From: Azorinus chamasolen
Lineage: Eukaryota; Mollusca; Bivalvia; Cardiida; Solecurtidae
Direction of reading: 5' to 3'
DNA: 64,000 nucleotides
NCBI GenBank assembly: GCA_963576725.1
Contig: OY755242.1
Location: 28,384,725 to 28,448,724, forward strand
Of this stretch, positions 63,903 to 64,000 are shown one piece after another. Numbering within the stretch: the first letter of the stretch is position 1; every line of letters starts with the position of its first letter. The notes beneath the pieces were generated by a model, which ran no database searches, was not told the DNA's origin, and was given only the letters and a program-made list of their open reading frames with translations. The translations under genes were made by a program, and so were the position numbers.

Positions 63903-63938
63903 TTGGGTCTAAAAATAGCCTATGGAGGAAAGGGTTAA
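63903..63938 (+). mobile_element. Right part of the split P2-palindrome MITE
   Basis: TTGGGTCTAAAAATAGCCTA + TGGAGGAAAGGG and TTAA (63935-63938) complete the element begun at 57319, as judged from intact copies at 35749 and 37409. Confidence 0.85.
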
Positions 63939-63950
63939 TACGGTGAAGGG

Positions 63951-64000
63951 TTAACCCATTACCTGATAGAGGTAACTTTTGACACGCCGATAAAATATCC
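63951..64000 (+). mobile_element. Start of another TTAA MITE, cut by the window end
   Basis: TTAACCCATTACCTGATAGA + GGTAACTTTTGACACGCC begins like P2/P1 copies. The rest lies outside the window. Confidence 0.5.

Overview
The window looks like AT-rich, repeat-dense DNA of an animal nuclear genome, most likely a marine bivalve mollusc (possibly a venerid clam). The reasons are: only two plausible single-copy coding genes in 64 kb; intron-type splice acceptors just upstream of both; tRNA-derived SINEs ending in GACGTAAAAC-type tails; Pearl/HINE-like elements (tandem core, GACA-type microsatellite, short terminal hairpin); and remnants of gag, DIRS-like and LINE families that I associate with molluscs. 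Species assignment is inference. No bacterial, phage or CRISPR features were seen.

Genes: (1) 43848-45038 (+), a 396-residue type II membrane glycosyltransferase with a DXD-sugar-type catalytic core (GT32-like), apparently one coding exon behind a 5' UTR intron. (2) 55704-56447 (-), a 247-residue FKBP-like/TPR protein resembling FKBPL, also one coding exon behind a splice acceptor. Every other protein-like stretch is transposon debris: a gag-protease LTR-type retroelement (3813-5217), a reverse-transcriptase element (17307-20222), a LINE endonuclease (25635-27770), a LINE C-terminus (38141-38769), a GC-rich DIRS-like ORF1 candidate (39055-39960), a DIRS-like tyrosine recombinase (45150-45976) and a hAT transposase start (60831-60965).

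Layout: 1-1.3 kb carries 37-bp tandem repeats and an inverted copy of a dispersed repeat (RepA) also found at 28.3-30.2 and 35.4-36.9 kb. 1.87-3.29 kb is a satellite of eight ~176-bp units. 3.3-5.2 kb is the decayed gag-protease element. 5.2-16.3 kb is mostly MITEs and small DNA transposons, several with exact target-site duplications (TSDs). 16.3-20.4 kb is a TA-flanked transposon split by the RT element. 22.8-24.5 kb is a 1.7-kb DNA transposon. 25.6-27.8 kb is a LINE split by a Pearl-like element. 28-38 kb is a MITE field. 38-42.5 kb holds retroelement debris and a ~330-bp tandem repeat. 43.2-46 kb holds the glycosyltransferase and recombinase remnant. 46-51 kb is Pearl-like arrays and SINEs. 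52-54.3 kb is gene-free. 55.7-56.5 kb is the FKBPL-like gene. 57.5-63.9 kb is a 6.4-kb inverted-repeat insertion that split a MITE and carries other transposons inside it.

The most unusual pattern is modularity of palindromes. Several transposon families (TTAA-flanked piggyBac-like and TA-flanked mariner-like) carry long, nearly perfect internal palindromes. Different palindromes sit inside the same terminal sequences, and the same palindrome sits inside unrelated elements. Four of the palindrome types share a centre of the form CTCCT-NN-AGGAG. This looks like exchange of palindromic cassettes between non-autonomous transposons and is the best candidate here for something undescribed.

Family labels used below: P1 = TTAA MITE with the GATCAGACGGCTCC palindrome. 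P2 = TTAA MITE with the CCATTGTGATAAATAGAGC palindrome. P3 = TA-flanked MITE with CAGTAAAACC ends and the GCAGAAAGCTCC palindrome. P4 = palindrome CAGTTTGGATCC..GAGACGCC. P5 = palindrome with TTGAGTCTGAG arms. P7 = TTAA MITE with CCCTTCTCTTGCT ends.
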